This document shows, piece by piece, positions 1 to 9,028 of a stretch of 35,987 nucleotides of DNA. Source of the DNA: a virus. The stretch covers positions 1 through 35,987 of the IMG/VR virus record IMGVR_UViG_3300035689_000045; one strand, written 5' to 3'. The notes under the pieces are model-generated. The model searched no databases. It was not told where the DNA came from and saw only the letters and a program-made list of their open reading frames with translations. Positions within the stretch are counted from its first letter, which is position 1. Every line of letters starts with the position of its first letter. Position numbers and translations under genes: made by a program.

Positions 1-366
1 GATTTCTGAGGCGATATCAGGAACATTGCGCCCAGAGCAAAACATAGAGAATGCTTTGACGCATTGCATCCGCTTCTCTTTTTCCATAACCTCCATCTTT
101 GGCGGAGCGGGAACCAGTTGGCTGGGTCTTTCAATTTCCCAAGGATAGAGGTTTTCTTGTTCGGGATTTGCCCTCCAAGTCTCGGCATGTTGCTCCCATT
201 TCTCGCTATGAACAAATTTGGATAGTTGGGGAGGAGAAGTGCAACCAAGCTCGGTCATAATCTCTTTGGTTCCCCGCCCAGCGACATAAAGTCGGAAGGC
301 GTTTTGTTTCTTGATTCTATTCTCTGGTAAGTCCCAGTCGATCTTGTGCTTGCACGGTTTGGCCAT
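1..366 (-). CDS. Partial HTH protein, possible small terminase subunit
   Basis: An open frame of 122 codons runs leftwards from an ATG at 366 and leaves the window at base 1, so the C-terminus is missing. The protein starts MAKPCKHKIDWDLPENR. Residues about 30-50 read like a helix-turn-helix (LYVAGRGTKEIMTELG), and a second similar segment follows near the edge (FCSGRNVPDIASEI). A DNA-binding protein next to terL would fit a small terminase subunit that recognises the packaging site, but it is on the opposite strand, which is unusual for terS. Only 28 bp separate its start from the terL start, so the promoters of the two divergent genes must overlap or lie inside the genes. The coding call is supported by the long stop-free frame and codon use like the neighbours. 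The small-terminase role is inference; another phage regulator is equally possible. Confidence 0.55.
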   Translation of the reverse strand, partial: MAKPCKHKIDWDLPENRIKKQNAFRLYVAGRGTKEIMTELGCTSPPQLSKFVHSEKWEQHAETWRANPEQENLYPWEIERPSQLVPAPPKMEVMEKEKRMQCVKAFSMFCSGRNVPDIASEI

Positions 367-394
367 CGGGTCTAGTGTAATAGAAATTTCTCAG

Positions 395-2236
395 ATGGCA
401 ACAGAAGATCAGGGGATAGAAAAATACGGAAGACTGTGGCTGTCCAAGGATGGGCAGGCGATTACGCCTCTGCGTATCGAAATGGATGCATTTCTTATGG
501 GGTTGACACCCGAAGAAGGGGGGCTCGGCAAAGCCCGCCACTACCGCAATGTCGTTTCGGCAATCTGGCCAACCTTCCAGTGGCACAAGTGGGCAGAGTT
601 AGCCGCCCAAGCCTTCTGTGCTTCAGTCCACGAAGAAGACGAGGCTTCTGGCAACAAGTTCATCCGAAGCGTCACGGGACTGGCAGGAGGGACGGACTCA
701 GGAAAGTCCTACGGAATGGCGGCGTTTGCTTTGGTTAATTGGTTCTGCGACCCGATCAATACGATGTGCATTGTGGTGTCTACGAGTAAGATCGACGCCA
801 AGCAGCGCATCTGGGCTGCGCTAGTCAAGATGTATCGCGAAGCCCGAAACCTCGGAATCGCATCGGGCCGACTCATCGAATCCATGGATATCATCAAGCT
901 GTCCGAAGAAGAGGGAGCCATTATCGATCCCCTAACAGGGGTGAGCGATGCCTCCTCCATCATGCTTTTGGCGGCTGGCGATGAATACAAAGATGACGCT
1001 CAAAAACGACTTCAGGGTAAGAAGAATCGTCGTATCGTGTTGATTGTGGACGAGTTACAAGACTGCGCGTCTTCCGTAATTAACCAAGCAATCTGGGGAT
1101 TTAAGGGCGCTCAAGAGCTTTATGTTGTCGGAGCAGGTAACCCCGCATCCATATTTGACCCCCACGGAAAATTCTGCGAACCCATCAAGGGATGGATGAG
1201 CGTGGATGAGGATACCCCGAATTGGAAAATACGGGTGGCTGGTATTGAGGGGATATGCATTCGCTTCGACTCCGAAAAAGACAACCCCAACCAGCAAGCC
1301 TTTGAGCAGGGCAAAGGACTTCGCTACCCATTTCTTCCCAAACCTAATGATGTGGCTCTGGCCAAAAAGGAACTCGGAGAACTCAACCCCCAGTTCTGGC
1401 GCAAGTTCAGGGGTTTCTGGCCACCAGCAGACGCAGATGATTCCACGATTGTCTCGGATATTCTTCTAGCTCGCCATGGGGCGCTGGATAAACCCATCTG
1501 GGATGGAACCCCGAAAGATATAGCAGGAGTCGATCCCAGCTACACAGAAGGTGGAGACCGCTTTGTCTTTACCCACCTTAAATACGGGAAGTTGATATCG
1601 GGCAAGTGGGCCATCGCCGTAGAGAAGCAATATGTTCTCAACCGAAGGGCGGGATCTCAGGAGGACTTCCAGTACGAAATGATACAACAGATCAGCGATC
1701 TGTCTATCAAGTTAGGAATCCCGAACCAATGGATAGGAGTGGACGCCTCGGCTGGTGGTATTTTCTGGTCTATAGGAGAGAGGGAACTCCTAAAGGGTTG
1801 GCACGCAGTAAGTTTTGCAGGAGCGGCTTCAGATCTACCAGTGAGCGCCCAATACGCCATGAGAAACGAAGTCACAGGAAAACCACAAGTTGGCAAGGAA
1901 TTGTTCCACAACATGGCTAGTGAACTCTGTTTCGCCGCCCGCTACTTCTTGGAATGCGAGCAACTCAAAGGAATCACCCCAGATCTGGCATGGGAGATGA
2001 CCCAAAGAAAATATGCCCGACGAACCAGAAAGATTATCATTGAGTCTAAAACCGACATGAAAAAGCGGATCGGGAAGTCGCCCGACTTATTCGACTCCTT
2101 TGCTGTAGGACTCTTTGTCGCTCGTAAGGTCTTCGGAGCCATGGCTGGTTCTGAAGCCATAGAAGAGAAGAAGAGAATTAATAAGGAGACTTTCAAGAAA
2201 CTCAAACAGTCCTTGACTTTGCGAAGGCAATGGTAG
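395..2236 (+). CDS. terL: Terminase large subunit
   Basis: This 613-residue protein is the DNA-packaging motor: an N-terminal ATPase that pumps DNA into the prohead and a C-terminal nuclease that cuts the concatemer. Walker A is GGTDSGKS at residues 98-105. Walker B is IVLIVDEL at 214-221, with catalytic Glu220. A coupling-type motif, VVGAGNP, lies near 244-250. The RNase H-like nuclease shows acidic residues at D380 (AGVDPSY), D450 (WIGVDAS) and D564/D567 (SPDLFDSFA). I chose the ATG at 395 because an in-frame start at 311 would run through the divergent gene and encode an unconvincing N-terminus. There is no clear Shine-Dalgarno site. It is followed not by the portal gene, as in most phages, but by a long fibre block. 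Identification is confident. Confidence 0.95.
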   Translation: MATEDQGIEKYGRLWLSKDGQAITPLRIEMDAFLMGLTPEEGGLGKARHYRNVVSAIWPTFQWHKWAELAAQAFCASVHEEDEASGNKFIRSVTGLAGGTDSGKSYGMAAFALVNWFCDPINTMCIVVSTSKIDAKQRIWAALVKMYREARNLGIASGRLIESMDIIKLSEEEGAIIDPLTGVSDASSIMLLAAGDEYKDDAQKRLQGKKNRRIVLIVDELQDCASSVINQAIWGFKGAQELYVVGAGNPASIFDPHGKFCEPIKGWMSVDEDTPNWKIRVAGIEGICIRFDSEKDNPNQQAFEQGKGLRYPFLPKPNDVALAKKELGELNPQFWRKFRGFWPPADADDSTIVSDILLARHGALDKPIWDGTPKDIAGVDPSYTEGGDRFVFTHLKYGKLISGKWAIAVEKQYVLNRRAGSQEDFQYEMIQQISDLSIKLGIPNQWIGVDASAGGIFWSIGERELLKGWHAVSFAGAASDLPVSAQYAMRNEVTGKPQVGKELFHNMASELCFAARYFLECEQLKGITPDLAWEMTQRKYARRTRKIIIESKTDMKKRIGKSPDLFDSFAVGLFVARKVFGAMAGSEAIEEKKRINKETFKKLKQSLTLRRQW

Positions 2237-2239
2237 AAT
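2213..2239 (+). promoter_or_regulatory. Weak promoter-like site inside the terL 3' end
   Basis: TTGACT at 2213-2218 and TAGAAT at 2234-2239 are separated by 15 bp, two less than ideal, just before the first fibre-block gene. The same TTGAC element recurs before the portal, capsid-leader, 27193 and 30658 genes. Since it lies within terL coding sequence it may be chance. Confidence 0.2.
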
Positions 2240-2257
2240 CTACGCTGGATTTTTTCT

Positions 2258-2632
2258 ATGGCGCAACTACCTATTGCTGAAGCTGACATTTGTATTTTTC
2301 AAGGGGCAACCTTTGACCAGACTTTGTTTTATGAAACAGGAGAACCGTCAACACCTGTTAATCTTGCGGGATTTACAGCCAAGATGCAGATCCGCTCAAA
2401 GCCCGAATCTAAGGCAGTAATTCTTGAGTTGTCCACGGCGGTTGGCAATGGTAGAATCACTTTAAATTCTGGATCTCAAAATGGGGCTATTCGACTATTT
2501 ATTTCGGCTACTGACACGGCGCTTCTCTCGGTCTGTGATAAGGCCGTATATGACCTTGAGTTATACAACGGGGCCGTCACAACTCGCATTCTTCAAGGTA
2601 ACGTAATCATTTCTCCAGAGGTAACCCGATAA
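2258..2632 (+). CDS. BppU-N-like fibre-associated protein, copy 1
   Basis: This 124-residue protein is a clear paralogue of the gene at 5711-6079. Both have a short lead-in, an F/W-x-QG or VQGKTW-type segment, then PVNL-x-G(F/Y) followed by an IR turn, a glycine-bracketed middle (GRITL or GITLGG), a VYDLELY/VYEIELY strand and a terminal (V/A)xQE-type TR/AR ending. This pattern is common in small all-beta phage proteins beside fibre genes and resembles the N-terminal domain of baseplate upper proteins (BppU). The probable job is a fibre or baseplate adaptor; the exact role is not established. It starts CTATG with no Shine-Dalgarno site, and its stop codon overlaps the next start as TAATG. Confidence 0.75.
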   Translation: MAQLPIAEADICIFQGATFDQTLFYETGEPSTPVNLAGFTAKMQIRSKPESKAVILELSTAVGNGRITLNSGSQNGAIRLFISATDTALLSVCDKAVYDLELYNGAVTTRILQGNVIISPEVTR

Positions 2633-2955
2633 TGAGTAAGATTTGTATCCCCATCCCAAGTTCCAGTGTTATTGGCGTTAGCTCAACCCCGATTCAAACA
2701 CCCAGCGTCAACATCCTTCGGGTGGAACCATCGATTACTGGGCTGGATGGTGGGGGATCAACCAACCTCGACGGACTTAATACGGTGAGCGGAACATATG
2801 CGGTGGGTATTGTCATCTTTCTAGTTATCGATGGAATCCCCGCCATCTATCAACTGGCCAACGGCACCGATGCTCAAAATCTTCCTTTCGTAGTCCAACC
2901 CAATGACTATGATAGCCAAACAGGAACCAAGCGGGTTTGGAAGCGATTAATGTAA
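2632..2955 (+). CDS. Hypothetical fibre-block protein
   Basis: This 107-residue protein has a proline/serine-rich N-terminal third, a glycine-rich linker (GLDGGGSTN), a hydrophobic strand pair (TYAVGIVIFLVIDG) and a C-terminus ending DYDSQTGTKRVWKRLM. A final D-Y-D...W pattern after short beta strands is common at domain ends in phage fibre proteins, so a fibre-attachment or fibre-domain role is plausible. I do not recognise a named family. Its start overlaps the previous stop (TAATG), and an AGAGGT site lies about 10 bases upstream of the ATG, so it is translationally coupled. It precedes the first signal-peptide fibre protein, much as the small gene at 9028 precedes the second. Confidence 0.65.
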   Translation: MSKICIPIPSSSVIGVSSTPIQTPSVNILRVEPSITGLDGGGSTNLDGLNTVSGTYAVGIVIFLVIDGIPAIYQLANGTDAQNLPFVVQPNDYDSQTGTKRVWKRLM

Positions 2956-2957
2956 AA

Positions 2958-5714
2958 ATGAAACTTATTCTCTCACTTATTATCGGAGGAGCTTTGGTTG
3001 TTTCGGGCTTCGGGCAAACTCGCAATGTTCTTGTTGGAACTAATAACACAGTGGTTCAGCCGACTAACTTCTGGAGCGTAGATGCATCTAATGCCCGCGC
3101 AGGACTTGGTCTTGGAACCGCTGCTACCAACCCCGCAACAGCCTTTCAGCCTTCTAGCTTATCTCTTAGTAATCTTGCTTTAAGTAATGGTGGATCTTTA
3201 ACTAATTTGAATTCTACAAATCTTGTTGGACAAATATCAAGCTCAAACCTTCCAACAATTGAGCTTACAAATTTAAGTGGAGTTCTTGGAATTATTTCTG
3301 GCGGAACGGGGGCAACCAATGCCGAAACAGCCAGAACAAATCTTGGTCTGTCTTGGTCTGGGCTGACTAATTCCAGTGCTTCTACATTTCAAACTGCGCT
3401 ATTTGGAACTAATACCAATCCAGTATTAGTCAATACCAGCGGAGTTGTTGTGAGTCCGACAAATTTTTGGGCAAATTCTCCAATTTCAACAGTAGTTCAA
3501 AGCTTTACAAATCTCGTTTCAAGCGAAACAAACACCGTTACAAACAGCAGAGATCTTTATGTCTATAGCAGCAGAACAAATATTTCTGGAGTCGTTAGCA
3601 CAATCCAGCTTCCGACCAACGCATCTTCTGGTGACATTGCAACAGTTGTTCATCGCGGATTAACCAATTCGACAACAGCTATTAGGCAGCAGGGAGAAAT
3701 AACAAACCTAATAAGCATCAGTAATTTCCAAGAAGCTGCAAAATTTATTTACACAACATCTTGGAGTCTTTTGGAAAACCAAGCATTTGCCAATCCTGTT
3801 TATTTCTCTGGAACAAACGCAACAGCCAATGCGGCGGCAAGCAGAACCAATTTGGGTTTGGGTGCGACAAGTGAACCAAACTTTCAAAGCATTGAGCTAA
3901 TCGAAGACACCAATAGTTTTACGATTAGCGCATTTGCTGGGGTCAATCGCACCAACCTCGGCCTCGGAGCCACATGGCTCACCAACACCAATGTCACGAA
4001 TTTTAGGACGGCGATTGGGTTGGGGGCGACGAATGATGTTACGTTTAGAGCAATTCAGACTGAAGCAATTTATTTTAGTGGTGATAGTATAATTTATTCT
4101 GATGGTTCTGATTATTTATATTTTACCAACGATTTAATTACGGCGTGGAGGCCCATTTCTTTTAACAGCGCCACCAACGCCGCCATCACCCGCACCAACC
4201 TCGGTCTTGGATGGTCTGCGCTAACAAACAGCAATACTGGAACTAGATTGGTTTCCGTGGACTCCAATGGATCTGTGGTAAGCCCGACAAATTTTTGGCA
4301 ATTAGCCCCCATTTCTTCCAATTTGCTAACCATTGTCCAGACATTTTCTCCGAATACCAATTCGACAAATGCCACAACCAACGGAAGAAATGTCTACGTA
4401 TATTCTTTGTCTACCAATGTTTCTGGAGTTACCAATACCATTACACTTCCCACCAATGCGGCAACACTAGCTGGTGACACTGTTACCGTAACCCATCAGG
4501 GATTAACTAATTCCACAACAGCAATTAGGAGGTTGGGTGAAACAAACAACCTCATCACTATCAATAATCTTGATGAGGCTGTTAAGTTTATTTACGAAAA
4601 TGGAGCTTGGGCGTTTTATCACAACATTAGTTTTGTGGAACCAATTCGATTTTCTGGAACCAATGCAGTAGCCAATGCGGCGGCAAGCAGAACAAATTTG
4701 GGATTGGGGGCAACATGGCTCACCAATACAACTATTCCAAATTTTCTTTCATCGATTGGGTTGTCTGCAACGAATGAGGTGTCATTTGAAACAGTAAGCG
4801 TTGATCAACTTAGTTGGGAAGGAACTACTGTATTTGAACCAGAAACAGGAACTTTTTATAAGAACATAAATTTTAACAACACCACTAACGCCGCCACTAC
4901 CCGCACCAACCTCGGATTGGGAGCCACATGGCTCACGAACACCAACGTCACAAATTTCCGAAGTGCGATTGGGTTGGGGGCAACGAATAGCGTTTCGCTT
5001 GGAACTGTTGTAGTTGGAGGGTTTTTAAACAATCCAGACACTGGATTCATTGTTGGTGACAATGGAAGCGGAGAAGAAACACATTTCAATGAGTCTGGAA
5101 TGTCTTGGTATTCGCAAAACGACCTCTATGCCGAAATAAGCGTCAAGGGACAGACCCTTTCGGGCCTTGGTAGTTGGACGTTTTACAACCCGATTGCATT
5201 TAACAACACCACTAACGCCGCCACCACCCGCACCAACCTCGGCCTCCCTCTCCCAGCCCTCACCAATACCAACGTCACGGATTTCCGCACGGCGATTGGG
5301 TTGGGCACCACTAATAACGTTACGTTTGGAAGTCTTTTTCTTTCAAATTCACAGATTGGCATTGGCGCAACTAATGGCGAATCTGTTACCTTTAGTTATC
5401 TTGGAGCACCGCTTTTTTCTATCGGCCTTTCGGGTGCTTCTTTTGCTAATCCCGTCTCTTTTAGTTCCGCCGCCGCCACTCGCACCAACCTCGGCCTTGG
5501 CCAAACCAACGATGTCACATTCAGCAATATAACGGCATCGGGTACATTGACCGCTACATCTACAGTGACGGCGAAGACCAATTTGATTGTGGAAGGACGC
5601 TTGGATTTTACTACCAACGCAACCAACAGCAATCCTTTGACCAACAACCAAATCAATGACTTTATTGAAATCCGCGTTGGAACCAACCAGTTCTGGCTAC
5701 CAGTTTACAAATGA
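2958..5714 (+). CDS. Large TNLGLG-repeat fibre/adhesin with signal peptide
   Basis: This 918-residue protein is rich in Asn, Thr, Ser and Gly and built of short repeats with the core TRTNLGLG, often extended by ATWLTNTNVTNF and AIGLGATN(D/S)VTF. Such repeats are typical of trimeric beta fibres. A diverged internal duplication of about 170 residues joins the 3331-3860 and 4191-4706 regions (landmarks SPTNFW, LPTNA, GLTNSTTAIR, EAxKFIY, ANAAASRTNLGLG). The N-terminus is a textbook signal peptide: MK, then a hydrophobic run of about 14 residues, then VSGFGQT, with likely cleavage near residue 19-20. I chose the ATG at 2958; an in-frame TTG 21 bp upstream would bury the signal peptide. Codon use alternates between AT-rich segments and GC-rich islands. 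A receptor-binding fibre is the best guess. A secreted or surface adhesin made by the infected host is the alternative suggested by the signal peptide. Confidence 0.85.
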   Translation: MKLILSLIIGGALVVSGFGQTRNVLVGTNNTVVQPTNFWSVDASNARAGLGLGTAATNPATAFQPSSLSLSNLALSNGGSLTNLNSTNLVGQISSSNLPTIELTNLSGVLGIISGGTGATNAETARTNLGLSWSGLTNSSASTFQTALFGTNTNPVLVNTSGVVVSPTNFWANSPISTVVQSFTNLVSSETNTVTNSRDLYVYSSRTNISGVVSTIQLPTNASSGDIATVVHRGLTNSTTAIRQQGEITNLISISNFQEAAKFIYTTSWSLLENQAFANPVYFSGTNATANAAASRTNLGLGATSEPNFQSIELIEDTNSFTISAFAGVNRTNLGLGATWLTNTNVTNFRTAIGLGATNDVTFRAIQTEAIYFSGDSIIYSDGSDYLYFTNDLITAWRPISFNSATNAAITRTNLGLGWSALTNSNTGTRLVSVDSNGSVVSPTNFWQLAPISSNLLTIVQTFSPNTNSTNATTNGRNVYVYSLSTNVSGVTNTITLPTNAATLAGDTVTVTHQGLTNSTTAIRRLGETNNLITINNLDEAVKFIYENGAWAFYHNISFVEPIRFSGTNAVANAAASRTNLGLGATWLTNTTIPNFLSSIGLSATNEVSFETVSVDQLSWEGTTVFEPETGTFYKNINFNNTTNAATTRTNLGLGATWLTNTNVTNFRSAIGLGATNSVSLGTVVVGGFLNNPDTGFIVGDNGSGEETHFNESGMSWYSQNDLYAEISVKGQTLSGLGSWTFYNPIAFNNTTNAATTRTNLGLPLPALTNTNVTDFRTAIGLGTTNNVTFGSLFLSNSQIGIGATNGESVTFSYLGAPLFSIGLSGASFANPVSFSSAAATRTNLGLGQTNDVTFSNITASGTLTATSTVTAKTNLIVEGRLDFTTNATNSNPLTNNQINDFIEIRVGTNQFWLPVYK
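3331..3860 (+). repeat. Internal duplication, copy A, in large fibre gene
   Basis: This is the first copy of a roughly 520-bp module repeated at 4191-4706. The protein copies align through SPTNFW, the Y(V)YS..TN(I/V)SGV segment, LPTNA, GLTNSTTAIR and ANAAASRTNLGLG. DNA identity is patchy, with an identical run of 23 bases at 3825-3847 and 4671-4693. Confidence 0.75.
3948..5494 (+). repeat. Iterated GC-rich TNLGLG DNA islands, group 1
   Basis: The 14-mer CGCACCAACCTCGG occurs exactly at 3948, 4191, 4902, 5229 and 5481. It is often preceded by GCCGCCAxCACC-like bases and followed by further shared bases encoding GATWLTN. The same amino-acid motif is also written with AT-rich codons at about 3331, 3841 and 4687. 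The identical synonymous choices at distant copies point to DNA-level exchange or recent copying rather than protein-level selection alone. Confidence 0.8.
4191..4706 (+). repeat. Internal duplication, copy B, in large fibre gene
   Basis: This is the second copy of the module at 3331-3860. It begins at a GC-rich island encoding RTNLGLG and ends at an AT-rich version of the same motif, so the copy is bounded by the short repeats themselves. That would be expected if recombination between repeats made the duplication. Confidence 0.75.
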
Positions 5715-6079
5715 CCAACTACTGGAGACTTGAGAGAGATATTGAGATCGTCCAAGGAAAAACATGGACGGCAAAGTTTCGTTATCTGACTAAGTCTTGC
5801 AAAGGAAAATCAAATGTCCCAGTCAATCTTACTGGCTACGGGGCCAACATGGTGATTCGGGAGTGCGCCAAGGATAGCGCCAGTTTGCTCACATTGACCT
5901 CTGGAAGCGGGATTACACTTGGCGGAACCGCTGGAACAATTGAAATAGAAATTACCGCTACACAGGCTTCAAATCTCACCGCTGGAGACAACGTCTACGA
6001 AATTGAACTTTACTCTGGCTATACCTACATCGCGTTCGCTACTGGTAAGGCCAAGGTTTATCAGGAGATCGCCCGATGA
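5711..6079 (+). CDS. BppU-N-like fibre-associated protein, copy 2
   Basis: This 122-residue protein is a paralogue of the gene at 2258-2632, sharing PVNLTGY, the ANMVIRE turn, GITLGG, a V-Y-E-I-E-L-Y-S-G strand and a QEIAR end. It probably has the same beta-sandwich adaptor fold. It overlaps the previous gene by ATGA and the following fibre gene by ATGA, so these genes should be translationally coupled. Each copy sits at the head of its own fibre subcassette (2258-5714 and 5711-10358), which suggests that a fibre cassette duplicated and then diverged. A direct partnership with the adjoining fibre is inferred from position. Confidence 0.75.
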   Translation: MTNYWRLERDIEIVQGKTWTAKFRYLTKSCKGKSNVPVNLTGYGANMVIRECAKDSASLLTLTSGSGITLGGTAGTIEIEITATQASNLTAGDNVYEIELYSGYTYIAFATGKAKVYQEIAR

Positions 6080-8022
6080 GCCAAGAAATCATTGAGGTAA
6101 CAGAGAGAGAAGTAGAGGTTATTGAGATCGTTGAGCGCGGCCTTATTGGGCAAACTGGCCCCGCTGGCCCTGCTGGCCCGCAGCCCGACATCAACTATAC
6201 AGTAGTATCAACAAATACCACGCTACAGGCCGCAGATCTTATTGCAGCAGATACGTCTGGAGGTTCATTTACGCTTACACTGCCAGCTAGTCCAAGCAAT
6301 GGAGACGCCGTTGATATCTTTGATTTTTCAGATACATTTGACACAAATAATCTAACTATAGCTCGTAACGGATCACGGATTGAGAGCCTTGAAGAGAATT
6401 TAGTCTGTAACGTTGAGGGAGCCTATTTTACTCTAATCTACACTGGGGCTACAAGAGGATGGCAAATTTTGCCGCGCTACAGCGGATCCACCATACCAAG
6501 CGGCCCAGCAGGAGGAGATCTTGCGGGAACCTATCCCAATCCCACGCTAACTACTTCAGGGGTCAGCGCGGGAACCTACACTAAAGTCACGGTAGATACC
6601 AAAGGACGGGTCACAGTCGGAGCCACGGCCACCAAGTCTGATGTCGGGCTTTCCAATGTTGATAACACATCGGATCTGAATAAAGTTGTATCCACAGCCA
6701 CCCAGACAGCACTAGACCTTAAAGCCAATCTGGATTCCCCCGCTCTTACGGGAACCCCGACAGCAACCACTGCTGCTGCTGGAACCAATACCACTCAGAT
6801 TGCTACTACAGCGTTTACGCTGGCAAATCGCGGAGACAGATACCTTACAACCAGCACATCATCCCATTCTCTTACTACTGGTTCCAAGACATTTATTGTA
6901 CAGTCGGGACTTAGCTACACCCCAACACAGGACGTTACTATTGTATACGATGCAAGCCGTCATATGCATGCTTTTGTTGTCAGCTATTCTGGAACATCAT
7001 TGGTAGTTAATGTTGATACTGTGGAAGGCACGGGTGGGCCATTTACAGCTTGGACAATCAATGTTGGCGGGCTTTTGACGGCACAGGGTGCGCTTCTGGA
7101 GGTCAACAATCTCAGTGATGTTAGCAACCCAGCAACCGCACTAACTAATATCGGAGGTGTGCCGACAAGCAGAACTATCAGCGCAGGAACAGGGCTTACG
7201 GGTGGAGGAGATCTTACAGCTAATAGAACCCTCACGGTCAGCTACGGAACCACATCTGGCACGGCCTGTGAAGGAAATGATGTTCGCCTAAGTGACGCCA
7301 GAACCCCGCTTTCCCACACCCACCCCGCCAGCGCAATTTCTGATTCCACGGGTTCTGGCCGAACACTGCTTACGTCCAATCTTGTCGGCGCGAGGGCGCA
7401 TCTCAGTTTGTTTCCGTCGTTTGCCAATAGGGCAGCATTCCCCGTCACGGGTGAGGTGGATCGCGTTTATACTGCCCTTGATACTTTCAAGACGTATGTG
7501 TGGGTTACGGCGCTTTCTGACTATGTAGAGATTTCGCCCAACATTAAGTCTGATTGGAACGCAACCAGCGGGGACGCGGCAATTTTAAATAAGCCAACAT
7601 TGGGTACGGCAGCAGCGGCTAACACCACAGACTTCGCCCCTACAAATCTCGTCGGCTCTCCCATCGAATTCGTCATCGCCGCCTCCAACGAAACACCAGC
7701 ACTGACTGCTGGTGCAGCTAAAGTCACGTTCCGCGCTCCTGTGGCGTTCCGTCTTACTTCAGTTTCTTCTTCAGTTACTGTGGCTCCGACAGGCTCTACC
7801 TTGATTGTAGACATTAACAACGGAGCCAACAGCGTTCTGTCCACCAAACTCTCAATCGACGCCACGGAAAAGACCAGTGCTACAGCAGCAACCCCTGCGG
7901 TGATTGATGCGACTTATCGTGATTTTTCGCAAAATGCTGAGATTACTATCGACATTGACCAAGTCGGTTCAACGGTAGCTGGCGCTGGACTCAAAGTTAT
8001 TCTCGGAGGGACAAGGCTGTGA
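6076..8022 (+). CDS. Tail fibre protein with short collagen-like segment
   Basis: This 648-residue protein starts with an acidic N-terminus, followed by a short collagen-like triplet run ([13 protein letters not shown], residues about 25-37). It contains the fibre motifs [24 protein letters not shown] and ALTGTPTAT with TTQIATTAF, then [23 protein letters not shown] and [11 protein letters not shown]. All are widespread in phage tail fibres and collar-type proteins. It has no signal peptide, unlike the two TNLGLG proteins nearby. The C-terminal 130 residues form a separate beta-rich domain that may bind a receptor. A good AGGAG site lies 8 bases upstream of the start. Its stop overlaps the next gene, which starts with GTG (GTGA). 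The fibre call is confident; receptor specificity cannot be read. Confidence 0.88.
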   Translation: MSQEIIEVTEREVEVIEIVERGLIGQTGPAGPAGPQPDINYTVVSTNTTLQAADLIAADTSGGSFTLTLPASPSNGDAVDIFDFSDTFDTNNLTIARNGSRIESLEENLVCNVEGAYFTLIYTGATRGWQILPRYSGSTIPSGPAGGDLAGTYPNPTLTTSGVSAGTYTKVTVDTKGRVTVGATATKSDVGLSNVDNTSDLNKVVSTATQTALDLKANLDSPALTGTPTATTAAAGTNTTQIATTAFTLANRGDRYLTTSTSSHSLTTGSKTFIVQSGLSYTPTQDVTIVYDASRHMHAFVVSYSGTSLVVNVDTVEGTGGPFTAWTINVGGLLTAQGALLEVNNLSDVSNPATALTNIGGVPTSRTISAGTGLTGGGDLTANRTLTVSYGTTSGTACEGNDVRLSDARTPLSHTHPASAISDSTGSGRTLLTSNLVGARAHLSLFPSFANRAAFPVTGEVDRVYTALDTFKTYVWVTALSDYVEISPNIKSDWNATSGDAAILNKPTLGTAAAANTTDFAPTNLVGSPIEFVIAASNETPALTAGAAKVTFRAPVAFRLTSVSSSVTVAPTGSTLIVDINNGANSVLSTKLSIDATEKTSATAATPAVIDATYRDFSQNAEITIDIDQVGSTVAGAGLKVILGGTRL

Positions 8023-8540
8023 GTGCTTTTGTAATCAATCCGTATGCCTTCGCTGAAGAACGCATCGTAAACGGTGACTTTTCAAATGTCACTGGCATGA
8101 CCAGCAATGTTGCGAATTGGTGGGGCAGGGCGGTTCCTTTCGGCTGGGGCGCGTTCGTAAATGTGGCTACAAACGATTTCTTGGTGCGTTTGCTGAATGG
8201 CGTCTATTACGCAAATCTTCAGGGCCTTACACGTTCACCAGTAGAAGCAGGGGGGACATTGCCGTTTTTCCAAGATTTCACAATGCCTGCAACGCTTGAT
8301 TTTGTTCTCACATTTAGCGCCTCAAATCCATTTAATGCAAACGCGTGGGCAATGGCTGCAAATATCTTTAATCGAACTACGGGTCAGCAAATTGCAGGTA
8401 CGGGAACTGCAATCAACACACCACAGACCGTCACGCTTACAGCGTCCAACGTGCCTGCGGGTCATGTGGTTCGCATCAACTTTTGGAAAGGGGCAGCGGC
8501 TCAAACTCCTGCACTTTCTAATGTCAGCGTAATATTCTAA
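8019..8540 (+). CDS. Jelly-roll-like fibre-tip or carbohydrate-binding candidate
   Basis: This 173-residue protein starts with GTG, overlapping the fibre stop as GTGA. It opens with an [17 protein letters not shown] segment followed by W and GW positions, then alternating beta strands and an ending (ALSNVSVIF) like the last strand of carbohydrate-binding modules. An NGDFS...GW...VRL opening is typical of jelly-roll domains that bind sugars. The likely role is a fibre tip or accessory sugar-binding subunit. I cannot assign a family by eye, and the fold is inferred. No catalytic motif is seen. Confidence 0.65.
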   Translation: MSAFVINPYAFAEERIVNGDFSNVTGMTSNVANWWGRAVPFGWGAFVNVATNDFLVRLLNGVYYANLQGLTRSPVEAGGTLPFFQDFTMPATLDFVLTFSASNPFNANAWAMAANIFNRTTGQQIAGTGTAINTPQTVTLTASNVPAGHVVRINFWKGAAAQTPALSNVSVIF

Positions 8541-8542
8541 GC

Positions 8543-9028
8543 ATGAAACTTCTCTACAATACCCAAACAGAACAAGTCCTTCCGTGGCCGCGCATTGATG
8601 AGGAGCCGATTGTCGGTCTTGCTCCAGAGCTTTTGGAGATGACTGTGGTGGAAAGCGAACCGCCTGCTTACAACTCCGAAACCCAAGTGCTCACTCAATC
8701 GGATTCCGTCAATGTGGAAGCGCAGACTGTGACGCGCACTTGGGCGGTCACCGATCTTATCTATACCGCAGAGCAAATCGTCTCGCAGTATTTTAGCGCC
8801 TACCAAATCGCCGCCCTCCAGCGTTTTGAAATGGCCCTTCTCCAAGCAGGCAAGCCGCTCGGCGTAAAAATGACCGCCGCGAAGAACTGGCTGGAGGCCG
8901 TGATGCTGGGCTGGGCGATGAATCCTGTCGCTGCACCTGCGGCCAGCTTTGGAATCCCTGCGGCATCGTTTGAAGAGGCGAGTGCGGAGGCTGTGGCTGA
9001 TCTATCCACCCCGAACCCCGAAACATAA
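8543..9028 (+). CDS. Hypothetical fibre-block protein, possible fibre-assembly factor
   Basis: This 161-residue protein starts MKLLYNTQTEQVLPWPR and has a proline/acid-rich N-terminal half, a predicted helical middle (about 75-125, including RFEMALLQAGKPLGVKMTAAKNWLEAV) and an alanine-rich C-terminus. N-terminal sequences of the form Y-(D/N)-x2-T-x3-(L/I)-x-P are seen in small proteins encoded just after fibre genes, some of which act in fibre assembly. I infer such a role but recognise no named family. It starts two bases after the previous stop and its own stop overlaps the next start (TAATG). Confidence 0.6.
   Translation: MKLLYNTQTEQVLPWPRIDEEPIVGLAPELLEMTVVESEPPAYNSETQVLTQSDSVNVEAQTVTRTWAVTDLIYTAEQIVSQYFSAYQIAALQRFEMALLQAGKPLGVKMTAAKNWLEAVMLGWAMNPVAAPAASFGIPAASFEEASAEAVADLSTPNPET

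Noticed and set aside
311-394. Upstream start for terL at 311
   Set aside because: It would overlap the divergent gene and add a non-terminase N-terminus; the ATG at 395 gives a sensible start.
2632-2990. The TTG start at 2937 for the large fibre protein
   Set aside because: It would place extra polar residues before the hydrophobic signal segment; the ATG at 2958 gives a standard signal peptide.
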